Positions 1 to 11,800 of a stretch of DNA of 64,000 bases are shown here, in pieces (position 1 is the stretch's first letter; the number at the start of each line of letters is the position of its first letter). The notes under the pieces were generated by a model. The model had not been told where the DNA came from and did no database searches. It worked only from the letters and a program-made list of their open reading frames with translations. The translations under genes and the position numbers were made by a program. The stretch comes from Notospermus geniculatus (Eukaryota; Nemertea; Pilidiophora; Heteronemertea; Lineidae), in assembly GCA_002633025.1 (NCBI GenBank), contig NMRB01000432.1, forward strand, positions 32,743 through 96,742, read 5' to 3'.

Positions 1-737
1 ACATTTTCAGAGGTCATACATTTATCACTGAGAACAAACTTTATATTAAAGTAGAAATGTGACATTTTATGAATATTAACCCATTTCAAGAAAAAAAAAC
101 ACTTATCTTAAAATTTTGTGTTGTAAGAATAGTTCTCAAAAAAAAACTTTGAGTAGACTGCAAACTTATGGGAAGGACAATAACATGCAAAAAATACATG
201 AAGTGCAGAAAGGCATAAAAAATAGGCCTAGATTAGAATTCATGATTTTTTAGACTTCAAGAATTGAATATGCCTGCAAACAATTCCTATGTCACTAGAC
301 ATGTTGGAGTGAAAATTCAGCTACTTAGAGGTTTATGTAGCCTATGGCAACACCGAAATGGTCTGCATGTGTGAGAAATAAGCAAAAGCATATTTGATGA
401 GAAAATATGTGTGACCCAGCCAATATAGAAAATCTCACAAAATAGGACAAAAGTTCAGTTTTTATATTTTGTACAAGTAAAAAGAATTTGTTCTAGGTTG
501 TGACAAGAGCCTAGACTAATATTTAGGTCATTTAAATGGCCCTGAATTCAACCTATTGACTCTAGGCCACAACACTTATCTGGTTGGCATGGTAACAAGT
601 CACATTCTTAGCAAACACTGACAAGGCTTAGGTTTTTGGCATGGTGTGTGCCAGTTCATTGCTATTTTAGTTTATACAGGACACAATCATTCATTTCAAG
701 AAAGCAAACAGGGAAACTAACATAGAGTATGATTATA

Positions 738-1096
738 ATCTGTTTTTGATAAAAGCTGATCTTTGAACAAGTTAAATTTCTTCAGTTAGTGATGATAAGG
801 TTTATGCCATAATTCTTGTTGTCAGCCCTAAATCTGGCAAGCCTACGCAAATTATGGATTTTAGATGTCTAGATACTTGAAAAGTTTGTTTGTTTCGAAT
901 CTGTTTTTTATAAAAGCTGATATGTGAACAAGTTAAATTTCTTCAGTAGAGATGATAAGGTTTATACCATAATTCTTGTTGTCAGCCCTAAATCTGGCAA
1001 GCCTACGCAAATCACACCAACTATGACTACAAGTACATGAAATTCATAAGTATGGATTTTAGATGTCTAGATACTTGAAAATGTTGTTTGTTTCGA
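738..1096. repeat. Two-copy imperfect tandem repeat
   Basis: A unit of about 160 bp at about 738-897 is repeated at about 898-1096. Both copies carry AAAAGCTGAT, ATTCTTGTTGTCAGCCC and GATGTCTAGATACTTGAAAA in the same order. The second copy has about 38 extra bases before its last third. No coding potential is seen. The rest of 1-1222 is AT-rich sequence in which I recognise nothing. Confidence 0.75.
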
Positions 1097-1222
1097 TAAA
1101 AGCATTTGACACAGTGCAATTTTAACTGCAATAATGCAATCCTTGCCTTCAGTTAAAAAGTTCCCAATTTGCCATTAAAAACAAAACCACAACTTGGCCT
1201 GTTGGCAACTACAAAATCACCC

Positions 1223-1305
1223 TGAGAACATCAGGGGTTCTTAGTGTTTGCTCCCTTCGTCACCGCACAGTAGGGAGCGAGCACTAAAAACCCCTGATGT
1301 TCTCA
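1223..1305. repeat. Short fold-back (inverted repeat)
   Basis: Arms 1223-1256 and 1272-1305 (34 bp each) are reverse complements with few mismatches, around a 15-base loop. The outer part reads TGAGAACATCAGGGGTT and its complement. It could be a tiny MITE or a fossil hairpin; no function can be assigned. Confidence 0.8.
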
Positions 1306-3077
1306 ACATGACTACAATGGAGGCAGGATGCATGGCAATATAATTATTTGAGGAATAAGTGAACCATTCTGACACACAAGTAGGCCTACATACATGTAGT
1401 TGTTGAAAATGAAGGTTTTACCCACATTATAGAAAACTGTCGTCCCACAGATGTGACGAAGGAAATTATGCGATGTAGCAACTGGCGCTTTTGTTTTCAC
1501 AAACAAATAACATTTAGAGATTGTAGCCGATACAATATGAACGTTGCCATGGAAACAAGCACAATTTCAACAACTCGCAAGGAATATTGCAATCAATATA
1601 TTTGCAAAATGTGCCAAGCAATACACGGGAGAATACAGGGAAAATGAGTTTGATGATGGAAATTTCAATTTCATTCTCTTGAAACTTTGGTTCAACATTG
1701 AGATATGGATTGGAAATTCAGGCAAGGCAGCTTACCCTAGGCCTACCATTAACTGACCAATGAGGCATGCAAATTTGAAATTGGTGGGAATGCAAAAAAC
1801 ACTGCATAAATATGATAGGCCTATTATCTGGTCCATCATTTAGGCCTAATCACCCAATAATGTCCATGGTCCACAGGCCCCCCACTCATAGTTTATAGGC
1901 CAATGGACCATGGAGAAAATGGAATAAAATTTTGGCTTTCCGTCCCACCTTTAGTAGCCTACTCACACTTCTCAGGAAAAATTAAGTCACGAGTAGGCCC
2001 TGAGCTAGTGAGATTATTAGGGCCAAGATGGAACACAAAGTCAAAATCTTTGTTTGGAAATATTCATTGGGGACACACAAGACTAAACTTAGGAGGACAA
2101 TGTGCACATAAAAACAGCCAAAACCAGAGAAACCGAACACGATAATATGAAATCTGGTTTCCATGGTTACCACCAGATCTGGGACATATCAGAATACAGT
2201 TCACTAACACATGTTCATCACTATGCAAATAAAAGCAGTATAAAGAATCTGATCCTACAGCAATGGCCTATGTAGTATGTGGTTGTACTGCATGCTTTTA
2301 GTTTACTGAATCGGTCCTCAAAAGAATGGCATTTCCAGTTAGGCTCCGTTTATCCCCAAAAATCTGGACATGGACAACGTCCATCTAATTCCGTCAGATG
2401 GCGTTGCTATCAGTCACTGGTTGCGACGTGACAACTTTGGAAAAAATATGACCCGATTCTCACAAAATAAAAGTTGAAAGCAAGTTTTAGGAGCAAAGTA
2501 CATGAAGTACAGACAAGTTGTCACCAAGTACGTGACAGCAGTCACAATTTACATGGGAAAACTGGAATCCTACAGCCAAGAAACGTGTTTAAAATTTTTG
2601 GGGCAAAAGCGTCGTTTTGGACAGAAAACCTGTCGGGCTCTGCGGGGAGTCAGCCGCCGCAAGTTCAGCGGCCAAGTTAAACGTTGATTTCTCAGTGATT
2701 ACGGCATCAAAATCACTCCCAATGGTATCAAACAATAGAGTACATATTTCGAAATGAATGGTTACAGTTGGTAAAAGACAAAACTTGGGCGAGAAAAAGG
2801 AAAATCGGGAAAAAGATGATTTACCTTCAGCAGTCTGCTCGCTCTTCGACCGCAAGTTTTGAAGTCCCGTTAGATCTCGTTTTCAGCGAGACTGCATTTC
2901 GTGGGTTTGGGTTTTTCCCGCGCGGACTATCAAACCTTTGTCCAACTTCTGAAATCAACCCAGACTCCTCAATTTCTTTCGAAGCAACTTCATGTTACGT
3001 CTTCTGAAAACGAATACAGCGCTAACTTCCGATATATTGGGTCCAATAACCCCACAACAGCGTCAAACTTTTTGACT
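1306..3077. other. Intergenic sequence with no recognised gene
   Basis: Only short ORFs without family resemblance occur here. The last 400 bases become richer in CpG (for example around 2880-2920), as expected near the LRRC23 promoter. A possible minus-strand 5' exon ending near 2823 at a GTAAAT donor was considered, but there is no protein support for it. Confidence 0.5.
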
Positions 3078-3091
3078 GTTTCCTAGGCAAC
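3078..3091 (+). promoter_or_regulatory. RFX-type X-box upstream of LRRC23
   Basis: The 14-mer GTTTCCTAGGCAAC fits the X-box consensus GTHNYY-N2-RRNAAC exactly: half-sites GTTTCC and GGCAAC separated by TA. It lies 142 bp before the LRRC23 start codon. RFX factors bind X-boxes to switch on ciliary genes, and LRRC23 is a motile-cilium gene, so the site makes functional sense. Binding itself is inferred, not seen. Confidence 0.75.
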
Positions 3092-3232
3092 GGACGCCAT
3101 ATTGTCATCAAACAGTGACGGGCACCTGCAGTTGTTTGTGTTGAGCTCTGTGCATTTTGTGTGTGAGCAGTGTAGGTTTGCGGGATACACTTCTGCTGTT
3201 TTCTCAAATTCTGTTCAATTTAAATCCGCAAA

Positions 3233-6200
3233 ATGTCTGATCAAGAGGAAGAAACATTTGAGGGTGGCGAGGAAGAGGAAGTTGGTGCCGATGAAGGTGG
3301 ACAAGAAGAGGAAGGGCAGGTTGAAGAGGAGGCCCAGGAAGGAGAAGAGGAAGAAAAAGAGGAGGGAGAAGAAGAACCAGAGGAGGAGGAGGAGGCATGT
3401 TTCTTCGCTGATTTTACATGAATTCCTAGGGTAGAGTTTACAGCCTAGGGGGCATACATTCCCCCTGTTATTGTCACCCTCTCTACTCTGCTCAGTTGTC
3501 AAATGATGAGGATTCATCGTGAAAAGGGCATGATCATGATGCATCAGCCGCTAGCCTACGGTAGCTGCTGGACTGCTGCTCGCGCTCTGCTCTCTGCCTG
3601 CCTGCTGGCTGCTGCTGGCTCTCTGCTTGCTAGCTGCTGCTGGCAGTCAAGTCCAAGTTGGCTTGCATGTTGCGCAAGGCCCGTTATGTATGGCAGATAT
3701 TACCAGTAGCCTAATTACTCAATTACCATAGGCCTACCGGTACGGAGGCGGTGGTATGATTCAGTTTTACCATGGTTACAATCCTTCTTGCAGAAAATTC
3801 CTGAGAACCCTCTGACAATGGAGATGATCAGAGACTGCATTTCCCTTCTTTGTAAGATAGGAGATGGTTTAGCTCATGCCTATGTCAAACTGGATGTCAA
3901 GGAAAGGTTTGTACTTCGAGCCCTGAAGTAATCTCTTCAGTCATGTTGGTCACAAATATGTAACTTGAAAGCCAATCAAAACCTTTCCTTCTCATGTTCT
4001 TCAGATTCTACATCAGTGTGACTGTCCAATGGGAGACTTTCCTGCCGTTACAGGCCGCCTGTTAGCGGTCCAGGAACGTCACAAAATTTGATGTCAAATG
4101 CGTGAGCCACGACACCCACGTCATTTATAACGACGTTGTGGCATGCATTTCTGCCCTGTGACGTCAAATTTCATGACATTCTTGGACCCCTAACTCGTGG
4201 TGGCTTCTGACGGCAGGAAAGTTCCCCATTCTAAGTTGAACTGATCTGTAACTATCGCATAAATTGAAGTTGCCAACAACCTGTAAATTATGAAAATGGA
4301 ATTTCAAGTGTACATTTCAATGTATTTCAGAGAAATCACAGATATAAAACTCCTGACACAATTCATTCACCTCCGCTATATTGACCTCACGCGAAACAAC
4401 TTGAAAGACATCAGTTCATTGAACACTCTTTCACATCTGCTGACCCTCAAAGCCGATCAGAACCTCCTGACGACGGGCAAGATGGAGGAGCTGCCGTATC
4501 TTCAGGTTGCCAGCTTCAATCACAATAGAATCACATCAACAGAGGGAGTTAATCATCCTTTATTAGAGCAGCTTAGTATGTCATGTGAGTATAACAATAA
4601 GGAAGCCTTTATATCGCACTTTAAATGTACATGTAGTACTTTTCACAGTCAGTAATGTACAGTCTCAAAGCGCTTCACAATATGACCTCAGTCACTCCAG
4701 AAAGCCTCCTGGGGAACTCAAGGAGCGGCACATCACTTGATCCTTTCAGACCAGTTGAGAATACAAAGTGGTGACTCCAGGAATCAAACCCGGGATCTCT
4801 CAGTCTCGAGTCCGACACTCAACCACTGGGCCGAATTTCCCCATGCCATGACTCATCAACCAAATATCTTTCTCTTCTTCAGTCAATGAGATCACCACAA
4901 TATCTGGTTTTGACCCCGTCCTGCTAAGTCGGCTCCACACGTTGGAGCTGAGAGGCAACAAGTTGGAATCAACTGCAGGAATAACCCTTCCAAATCTGAG
5001 GAATTTATTCTTGGTAAGGTCTATAATAAAGTCAGATTTCATGAGAAAACAAACATTAACACTAACAGAACGTAGAGATTTTGTTTTAACCAAGTCTGTC
5101 CTGTTATGTTCAGGGTAGAAAAATATTGCAAATCAAGTGTCAGGACAGCATTATTGAATCTATCTTGTGCAGATGACGTCATCACAGAAAAATCCATCGT
5201 CGACGGTCATATTGACATCAAATGACGACGTCGACCCACATGGTGCACTTTGTTGTCGGCACAAGTGGAGTGTGTGTGACTTCAACTGTCATTCAGTGCC
5301 TCTGACAGAAAATGTCAGAAATTCATGTAAATTGCAACACATAAAGAATATATGCTGAAAAACTCCCCAAGGTTTGGCACCATTTGTACTAACTCAATTT
5401 TTGAAAGAATTCACACTAGGACATATTGCTATAAATTCAAAATACAGCAATGTGTGTAATGGATTTTTCTAATTTCTCATTTTTGCATATTTTTCCACTT
5501 ATTGATTGTACGTTCCCATCAGAATACACACATTCATACTTGAAGACTATTGATTGGCCCTCTCTGCACATGTGGCACAACGATGATTATTTGAATAAAT
5601 TTGAGTTGTTCGCACATGTCTCTCATATAATGTTCCAAATATAATAGCCCATCTCCCGATGCCAAATGGTGATAGCTGTTAGAGGTTCTATGCATTTTGA
5701 TTTTCTTCAAATATTCAACTTTTTGTTCAGTTTTGAAGAGCCCAATTATGTTGTAAATTGTTGACAGCAGCTGGTGTAGTGCCTTTTAACCCTTTGCCAG
5801 TGCATTCCAAATGTTGCTGATGTTCAGAAAATTCTGAGGAGTGTTCAAGGAGGTATCCATTTAAATAAAATGAAGTGTAATTTTCTGCTGGTCATTGCAG
5901 GCTCAAAACACGATTAAAAAGATTGAGGGCTTAGAGGGCCTTCCACACCTGACAACACTTCACCTTCGAGATAACCAATTAGAAAACCTTGATGGCTTCA
6001 CAGAGGATTTGAAAAACTTACAGTACATTAACCTGAGGTATGTGTATACAGCAATTTGCCAAAAGACATCATGTTAAGAATATGGCAGATTTCTGTAATT
6101 CTGCAGTATTTGAACTGCAAAATCTTGTAAATATTCAGCCTGAACTAAAAACCTCATCGGAGAGATTGTGCAAGTTTCATGTCTACCATCCAACATGTAA

Positions 6201-7139
6201 CTTTTTCAGAGGAAACAATCTGACAGACATCAAGCAGGTCAAGAAACTGCAGCCACTACCGAAGTTGCGAGCGTTGGTCCTTGGGGACAATCCAGTCGCT
6301 GATGAAGACGACTATAGAATGGAGACACTGATTGCGTTGAGGAAACTTGAACGTCTTGACAAGGACGAGTACAATGATGACGAACGACAGGAGGCGGAGG
6401 AAATTTATGAACAGCGACGGGCTGAGGAGTTGGCAGCAGAGGTGAGAGTGTTAATTGAATGTTTCCAGTGTATAGAGCTTGTGCAGATGACATCGTCACA
6501 GAAAAATTTGCCATCTATTGACGGTCAAATTGACGTCAAATGACGCCGTCATCCCACTTGCCACACTGTCATCGGCGCAAGTGGAGTGTGCGTGATTTCA
6601 ACCTATGACAAGAACTACACTTTGTTGTTGACGTCAGCATGGTGGACCGCCGATCAAAAGTGACGTCATAATGAGCCACTGCACAAGCTGTATTGGGAGA
6701 GCTCCGAGTAAAAATTAAGTGCAAATTCAAATTTTATATCATTCACAGGGCGTAAGCTTGCATTATCCACAACACATTGTGCCTGGAGAAAATACGACAA
6801 ATTAACTCAAACTGCCACATTGCAAAAGATATTTCCCTTTGGAAATATGTATCACATTTCCCACAGTTGTTCACCAATAATTGTATTTCAACAGCAGACT
6901 GTAGCTATTTTATGACTGCGAGTTCTTCACCAACAGTGCAGCCATCTGGTGGGTTTCAGCAGAACTTTATATGAAGGCCCTCATACATTGATAAAAGGCC
7001 TAAATCAACTGTTGGCACTTCCTCCAGCCCACATCCTGAGTGGGTTCTGATCGAAGCATCCAAATTTTTAAAAATGATTTCAAATTCTTTTCAGGGTCAG
7101 GAGGAGATACCATCAGATACAGAAGAAGCAATCGAGTAG
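3233..7139 (+). CDS. LRRC23: LRRC23, leucine-rich repeat radial-spoke protein (7 exons)
   Basis: Coding exons 3233-3394, 3794-3906, 4331-4584, 4883-5013, 5901-6037, 6210-6441 and 7095-7139 join in frame to 357 residues; human LRRC23 is 343. Residues 1-54 are an acidic Glu-rich tract. Then comes the family signature GDGLAHAYVKLDVKER, followed by a run of leucine-rich repeats (for example HLRYIDLTRNNL, LHTLELRGNKLES, LTTLHLRDNQLENL) and the end-cap with LPKLRALVLGDNP and LERLDK. LRRC23 is a component of radial spoke RS3 in axonemes of motile cilia and sperm. All exon phases agree. The first intron appears to use a GC donor (GAG|GCATGT). Introns hold several short mobile elements. Start chosen at the first ATG after the X-box promoter, preceded by AAA. 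Confidence 0.95.
4028..4230. repeat. Inverted-repeat element (MITE-like) in LRRC23 intron 2
   Basis: The ends match as reverse complements: ACTTTCCTGCCGT on the left and ACGGCAGGAAAGT-like sequence on the right. The complementary arms extend about 80 bp inwards with mismatches and share a GACGTCAAATTT-like core. No ORF is present, so this is a non-autonomous fold-back element. Confidence 0.7.
4666..4835 (-). repeat. tRNA-derived SINE fragment
   Basis: On the minus strand a tRNA-like head is visible: an A-box-like CCCAGTGGTTGAGTG near 4830 and a B-box-like GGGTTTGATTCCT near 4785. A body follows towards 4666. A related body occurs at about 14540-14640 in a COPB2 intron (both carry CCAGTTGAGAATA). 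Confidence 0.55.
5161..5300. repeat. Partial copy of a CTTGTGCAGATGACG element
   Basis: The sequence matches the first ~140 bases of the element at 6471-6693 (CTTGTGCAGATGAC, CACAGAAAAAT, GACGGTCA, then GGCACAAGTGGAGTGTG). The right end is not recognisable. It lies in LRRC23 intron 4. Confidence 0.6.
6471..6693. repeat. MITE-like element in LRRC23 intron 6
   Basis: The terminal inverted repeats are TATAGAGCTTGTGCAG on the left and CTGCACAAGCTGTATT (read in reverse) on the right. The interior is non-coding and rich in GACGTCA-type palindromes. A partial relative lies at 5161-5300. Confidence 0.65.
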
Positions 7140-7373
7140 TTACCGTAGATAAAAATCTAAGGACTGGTGATGAACTCACACCTGTCTGCACGTTTCAGCA
7201 AGGAAAGTCTACCAGGGATGACTTCATAGGGTTTCACCTGTAATAACTACGAGCATTCCCGACTGGATTTAGAACAGTTCCTGATAATCTTGGTGTGATA
7301 TCAGAATTCAACCCGTCCAATTCATTATTTAAACCTGTACATATTTGTTTACTTATATCAGTAGAGTATTTTC

Positions 7374-7379
7374 AATAAA
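7374..7379 (+). terminator. LRRC23 poly(A) signal
   Basis: An AATAAA hexamer lies 235 bases after the LRRC23 stop codon in AT-rich sequence. It is the first canonical signal downstream of the stop and gives a plausible short 3' UTR. Confidence 0.7.
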
Positions 7380-8844
7380 TATCATTTAATAGAAGTTATT
7401 TGCCTTCTTTTTCTTGTGCATCAAAGATCCAAACCGTGTTAGAAGTCCTGATTTGGAGTATCCTGGACGAATATGAAGGACAGTGCCTCAGACATGGAAC
7501 GATTTTGTTGTACAACTGAAACCACGTAGCTAGTAAGGACAGAGTTGAGGGTCTCATATGACTAACATAATTCTGCAGTCCTCGACAGTTTCAAAGCAAT
7601 GAAGGACACAGAAGTTCCCTCTTTATTATTTATTTAGTACATTAAGATAATTTTTACAATATTATAAATTTATATAGCATAATACACGTCTCATAGTACC
7701 ACAAGACATTGGGACTTTACTGTAATTCTTGAAATGTTTCCAGAAACATGCTATGTTATGACGCAAATCCTAAATCACATAGACCTACTTTGAAAAGTTG
7801 TGAAATCAGACTTTTCACAGTTATACCCATAGCTTTTTTCAAACTTCAGACAGGAAAGAACGGAGATACTACATATACCACGGACAGGATTTTCGTTGTT
7901 TGGGAGAGGAGGGCTGGTAACAACGTGATGACTAGATCTCATAACTCGGGTTGACCCCCAGAGATTTGCTATGAACCACATCAGAGTAGTTAACACACTG
8001 TCCATCACCTAACTACAAGTGGATGAAACATTGCTAGGATACTATATGGTAACTTTTTAGCATCATTACCCAGACAATAGCCATGAAATTTCTTGTTTGA
8101 ACTCGAAAACTAAGTGAAACAAATCTTGCAGATAACTGCATTAAGACATCCAACTCGGCTCTCATATTCGGGACACACCTCAACTGCACCAGGCAAGGCA
8201 GACGGATACACTGATACGTTTTACCCACACTAGACATCACTCACAATTACAAATGGCTTTGACATGTCTGAAAAGCCTGTCTAAACCCGTAGTCAGTGAA
8301 ATATATGAACCCTAGAAAATTAACTTGAAAACCTTGTGCTCTAAGACCCACTTGCCCTTTATTTGTCGTTTTGACGAATGAACCAGACAAGAGTTTTTAA
8401 ATAAATACTTTTTTCAGGACTGAAAATGCAAACTCGGGGCATTATAGCTACTCATCAAACAATAGTCTGCGATATTTACGTAATGTACATGTAGGAGGAA
8501 ACCGGAGCTCCCAGGAAATCTACAACTTCGAGGAGAGATCGCCTGCTACACCACACAAGCCCCTAGTTGACTGCGGATCGACCCCACGACCTCATTGGTG
8601 TGAGGCCTGGATCTTTCCACTGCGCCACCCCATAAGTTTCCAAAGTCTCTTGCAAGGAACGTCCCACCTCACCAGTTTTCTTCTGCACATAGTGCCCAAC
8701 CGTTTATGATATCTTGCCGCAGAGACCACAGCCCACGACATTAATCCAATCAAAACGTTCATACGACATGATTTATGCGTGCATGGTCCATCCCAATTGA
8801 ATAATTTACAAGTGTCTTTATACATCAATCCTGCCACCTGGTGA
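7380..8844 (-). other. Gap between convergent LRRC23 and COPB2; likely COPB2 3' UTR
   Basis: No coding sequence is recognised. AATAAA on the minus strand occurs near 8357 and at 7622-7627, either of which could end COPB2 transcripts. If the distal site is used, the two convergent genes end only about 240 bp apart. A SINE lies at 8487-8632. Confidence 0.5.
8487..8632 (-). repeat. tRNA-derived SINE, minus strand
   Basis: Read on the minus strand from 8632: an A-box-like TGGCGCAGTGGAAAGATC, then a B-box GGGGTCGATCC near 8577, then an unrelated body ending in GGTTTCCTCCTACATG. The element at 11913-12075 ends the same way (GGTTTCCTCCCAC), so both belong to one family or share a tail. Confidence 0.65.
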
Positions 8845-11800
8845 CTAATCTTCGAGTAAATCCTCGTCTAAGTTCACATCCTGAAATGAGAGGAAAATAA
8901 TTCGTTAGGATCAAATGCATGGTTGTATTCTGCAAACTTGAAGCTTCTAGAAGCCAAAGGCATATATAACTTTAATACCCGGTAATCTATAATATCTCTC
9001 AACACACAATGTGTTGTTGTGACTCTCAAAGGTTACCAGGGGTGGCCGCATAGAAACTCCGCTAGTGCTTCAACAGCCTATCTATATATTAATAGCGTAA
9101 CCCGATTTCTGTCATTTTCCGTTTCTCCTCTGAAACCACCGTACGGATTGCCGTGATTTTCCACATACATATGCTTCGGCTTTGTCCGAAGACATTCCAC
9201 CCACTTTTATTTGCAATATTTCAAAAAATCACATTTTATTCCACTTTTATTCCCGTTGCTATCACGATACCGACCGCCAGCGCGCGCCATCTATCGTTAA
9301 TTACACACACCACAGGAGTGAAAGACGTTTCATAACATGGTGCATGTGCACGTTTTACAATGCATTGAAGCACAGGGTGTATTGTCTTCGAGGCTCTGGG
9401 CTACAATCATACACTACTGTGGGTAAAGTCGGCATTGTTTTTGGCCACCGATAGGGTCCGGGCGATAGGGCCATCATCATGTTGAACTCATTCCTCAGGA
9501 TTGATGACGCGATGATAGCCTGCATTGTGATTTATTCTGGCCCTTTCACACAGGGGTTGCCTATTCCACGACAACCAATAGGCCTACATCCGAGGACAAA
9601 CATTTCATATGGGCATAATTCCTCCAAACTCCAGTTTTCTCTCACGGCAAACTTCCGCTCTCTAGAGCCCGGTCGTATCGTACCACAACATATTCGCGTC
9701 AAAGTAGGGGCCTAATCCAGACTCGGACACAACGTCAAATCGGAGACCGCACACTTACATGTAGATCGACACAGTTACGGTACCTTCAAAGAGATCTTAT
9801 CAGGGTCGGATCCAGCGGGCCGTGTGGGGCGTACGCCCCCCCCCCATTTTTGGGCAGAGTACGCAAGGGCGTAGGCTGGTGTGAGCCTGGGGAGGTGCAC
9901 ATTTTTGCGAAAGCGGAACTCTCCTGCAGCTGGTGTAAAGCTGAAGAGTAAGAAAGGTGTGCTCCGGAGGGGGGTGTGGGGGTCCTCCCCCAGAAAATTT
10001 TGGAATCTGGGTGCTCTGAGACATGATTTCAGCAGTATTCTTAGCCAAAATTTACACGATTAAGGTTGATTTTTTTTCTGCTTGCCCAGAGCGGAACTCT
10101 CTTACTGCTGCGGGAGGGTGCACGTGCACCCTGTGCACCCCCCAGCCTACGCCCTTGGTACGGTAAGGTTTTTCTAACAAGAAAAATTAAATAACATAAA
10201 AATTTGAGTAGTATTTTGTTTGCTCTCATGCAGATGCCAGGAAAATGCATCTAAAACCACTCATTTAAATTGTCATATTCTTCTGGGGGTGAGCTTCTCA
10301 CTCTCAGTGCTCACCAACTCCGTCGAGCTACGCCCCCTTTTCTGTCAACTCAGGATCCGGCCCTGCTTATGAAGGTAATATTTGACAACCAAGACATCAC
10401 AACGCCATCGGACAGCTCACGACCAAAACCGTGCGTAGCACGGGTAATTGCTAGTCGGTGTTAAAATGCACGGTAAAATGTACAGCACTTTCGGAAGATG
10501 GGCTCCACTAGCGCTAGCAGAGTTTCTATGCGGCCGCCCAAGATGGCATGTGCACCTCCGAGTTCAGCCAGGATGACGTAACATTTTGTGCGATCCATGA
10601 CACCCTACTATTGTAAGAACTGCAAGGAATCAATTCTTAATGAAGTAGAAATAAAGTAGAATCCAGGGACCACCACATTCACAAAGCCTCTGTAGGACTG
10701 GTCACCCAGTAACGACTGGTTGCCTCTTCCATCCCTATGGCTTCAGTACAGTGAAAGGACAAGGAACCAGTCAACTAGAAGATCCCCAAGTCCTACAGAC
10801 ACTTCGTGAATACACCCCAGAAAATCCAACTCGCCTAAAGAAAATTGATTGAAAATATCAAACTATTGGCAATAATAGGTCAGGAAAGCACACAAGCTAA
10901 TAGAAAGCATAGAAAGAACCTGAACCTATGAATAGCGGGTAGCTAAATTGAAACTGAGAAGGGAAAACGTTAAAGTGTGATTATGATAGAATGATGCAGT
11001 TAAGGGGTTTCTGTTTCAAGCAGAATGTGAAGATGATTCTGGTCATCTGTGCTATTTTGTTTGATCTACTAGTACTAGATAGTAACCAAGTTAAATATAA
11101 TGAATATGAAAATGAAAGTGTTTTAAAATGCCTGTATCCAAATAGAGTGTTCAAAACATTGTGTCCAGTATTAGAGGTACGTTTAAAGGCTAACTACATG
11201 TAATCAAGTTAAGATGATTGTGTTGTTGTGCATGGCACATGACATGAGAGTTGCTGGGAGATCTCACACAACAATGATGCACGGGTTATAAGTTGATGTT
11301 GATGCTGGAGGAAGATTGTTATGCATCCAAATCCTTTGGAATTGTTGTGAGCTCCTAACTTGCCTGTGTCCAAATAGAGAGTGTCCAAAGACAATATAGG
11401 TCAAGTGAAAGAGGTAGATTTAAAGGCTATTCTTGAAGATCGAGATAATGCTGCTTTCCCCCCGATACGATTTTTTGTGAACTATCACATCCATGGCTGT
11501 TAGGCCACAAAACCAAGTGAACACCAAACCATGCAGGGTCATCATTTTGACAGAATAACAAACGTGATAGCATTCATTGTGTGTCACATACTTGTTGAAC
11601 ACAGCATGACCAAGCACAAGCCCAAGACATTTAGGTGGAAAATGCAAGTCCAAAATTCACAACAGACCACAGCTAAATGAAATTGGTTTTTTTGATTATT
11701 TCACACACAATTCACAAACAAAAGTGCAAGCAGGGTAGCTAAATGTCATTTGGGAAGTTTATGTGCTCATCTTCAGCATGCACTAAAGGTTCAGGGAAAA

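Larger units (their letters stand above)
9041..10540. mobile_element. Outer non-autonomous DNA transposon in the last COPB2 intron
   Basis: Terminal inverted repeats of about 29 bp: GGCCGCATAGAAACTCCGCT at the left end and the reverse complement of GGCCGCATAGAAACTCTGCT at the right end. No transposase ORF is seen in the 1.5 kb between them. Two further elements are nested inside (9801-10365 and 9864-10157). Superfamily not assigned; no clear target-site duplication was identified. Confidence 0.7.

Noticed and set aside
3204-3544. Two minus-strand ORFs (64 and 109 codons), Pro/Leu-rich
   Set aside because: They are antisense shadows of the Glu-rich first exon of LRRC23.
6040-6543. 167-codon ORF starting before LRRC23 exon 6
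   Set aside because: It reads from intron into the true exon and out again; splice sites and homology define the exon as 6210-6441.
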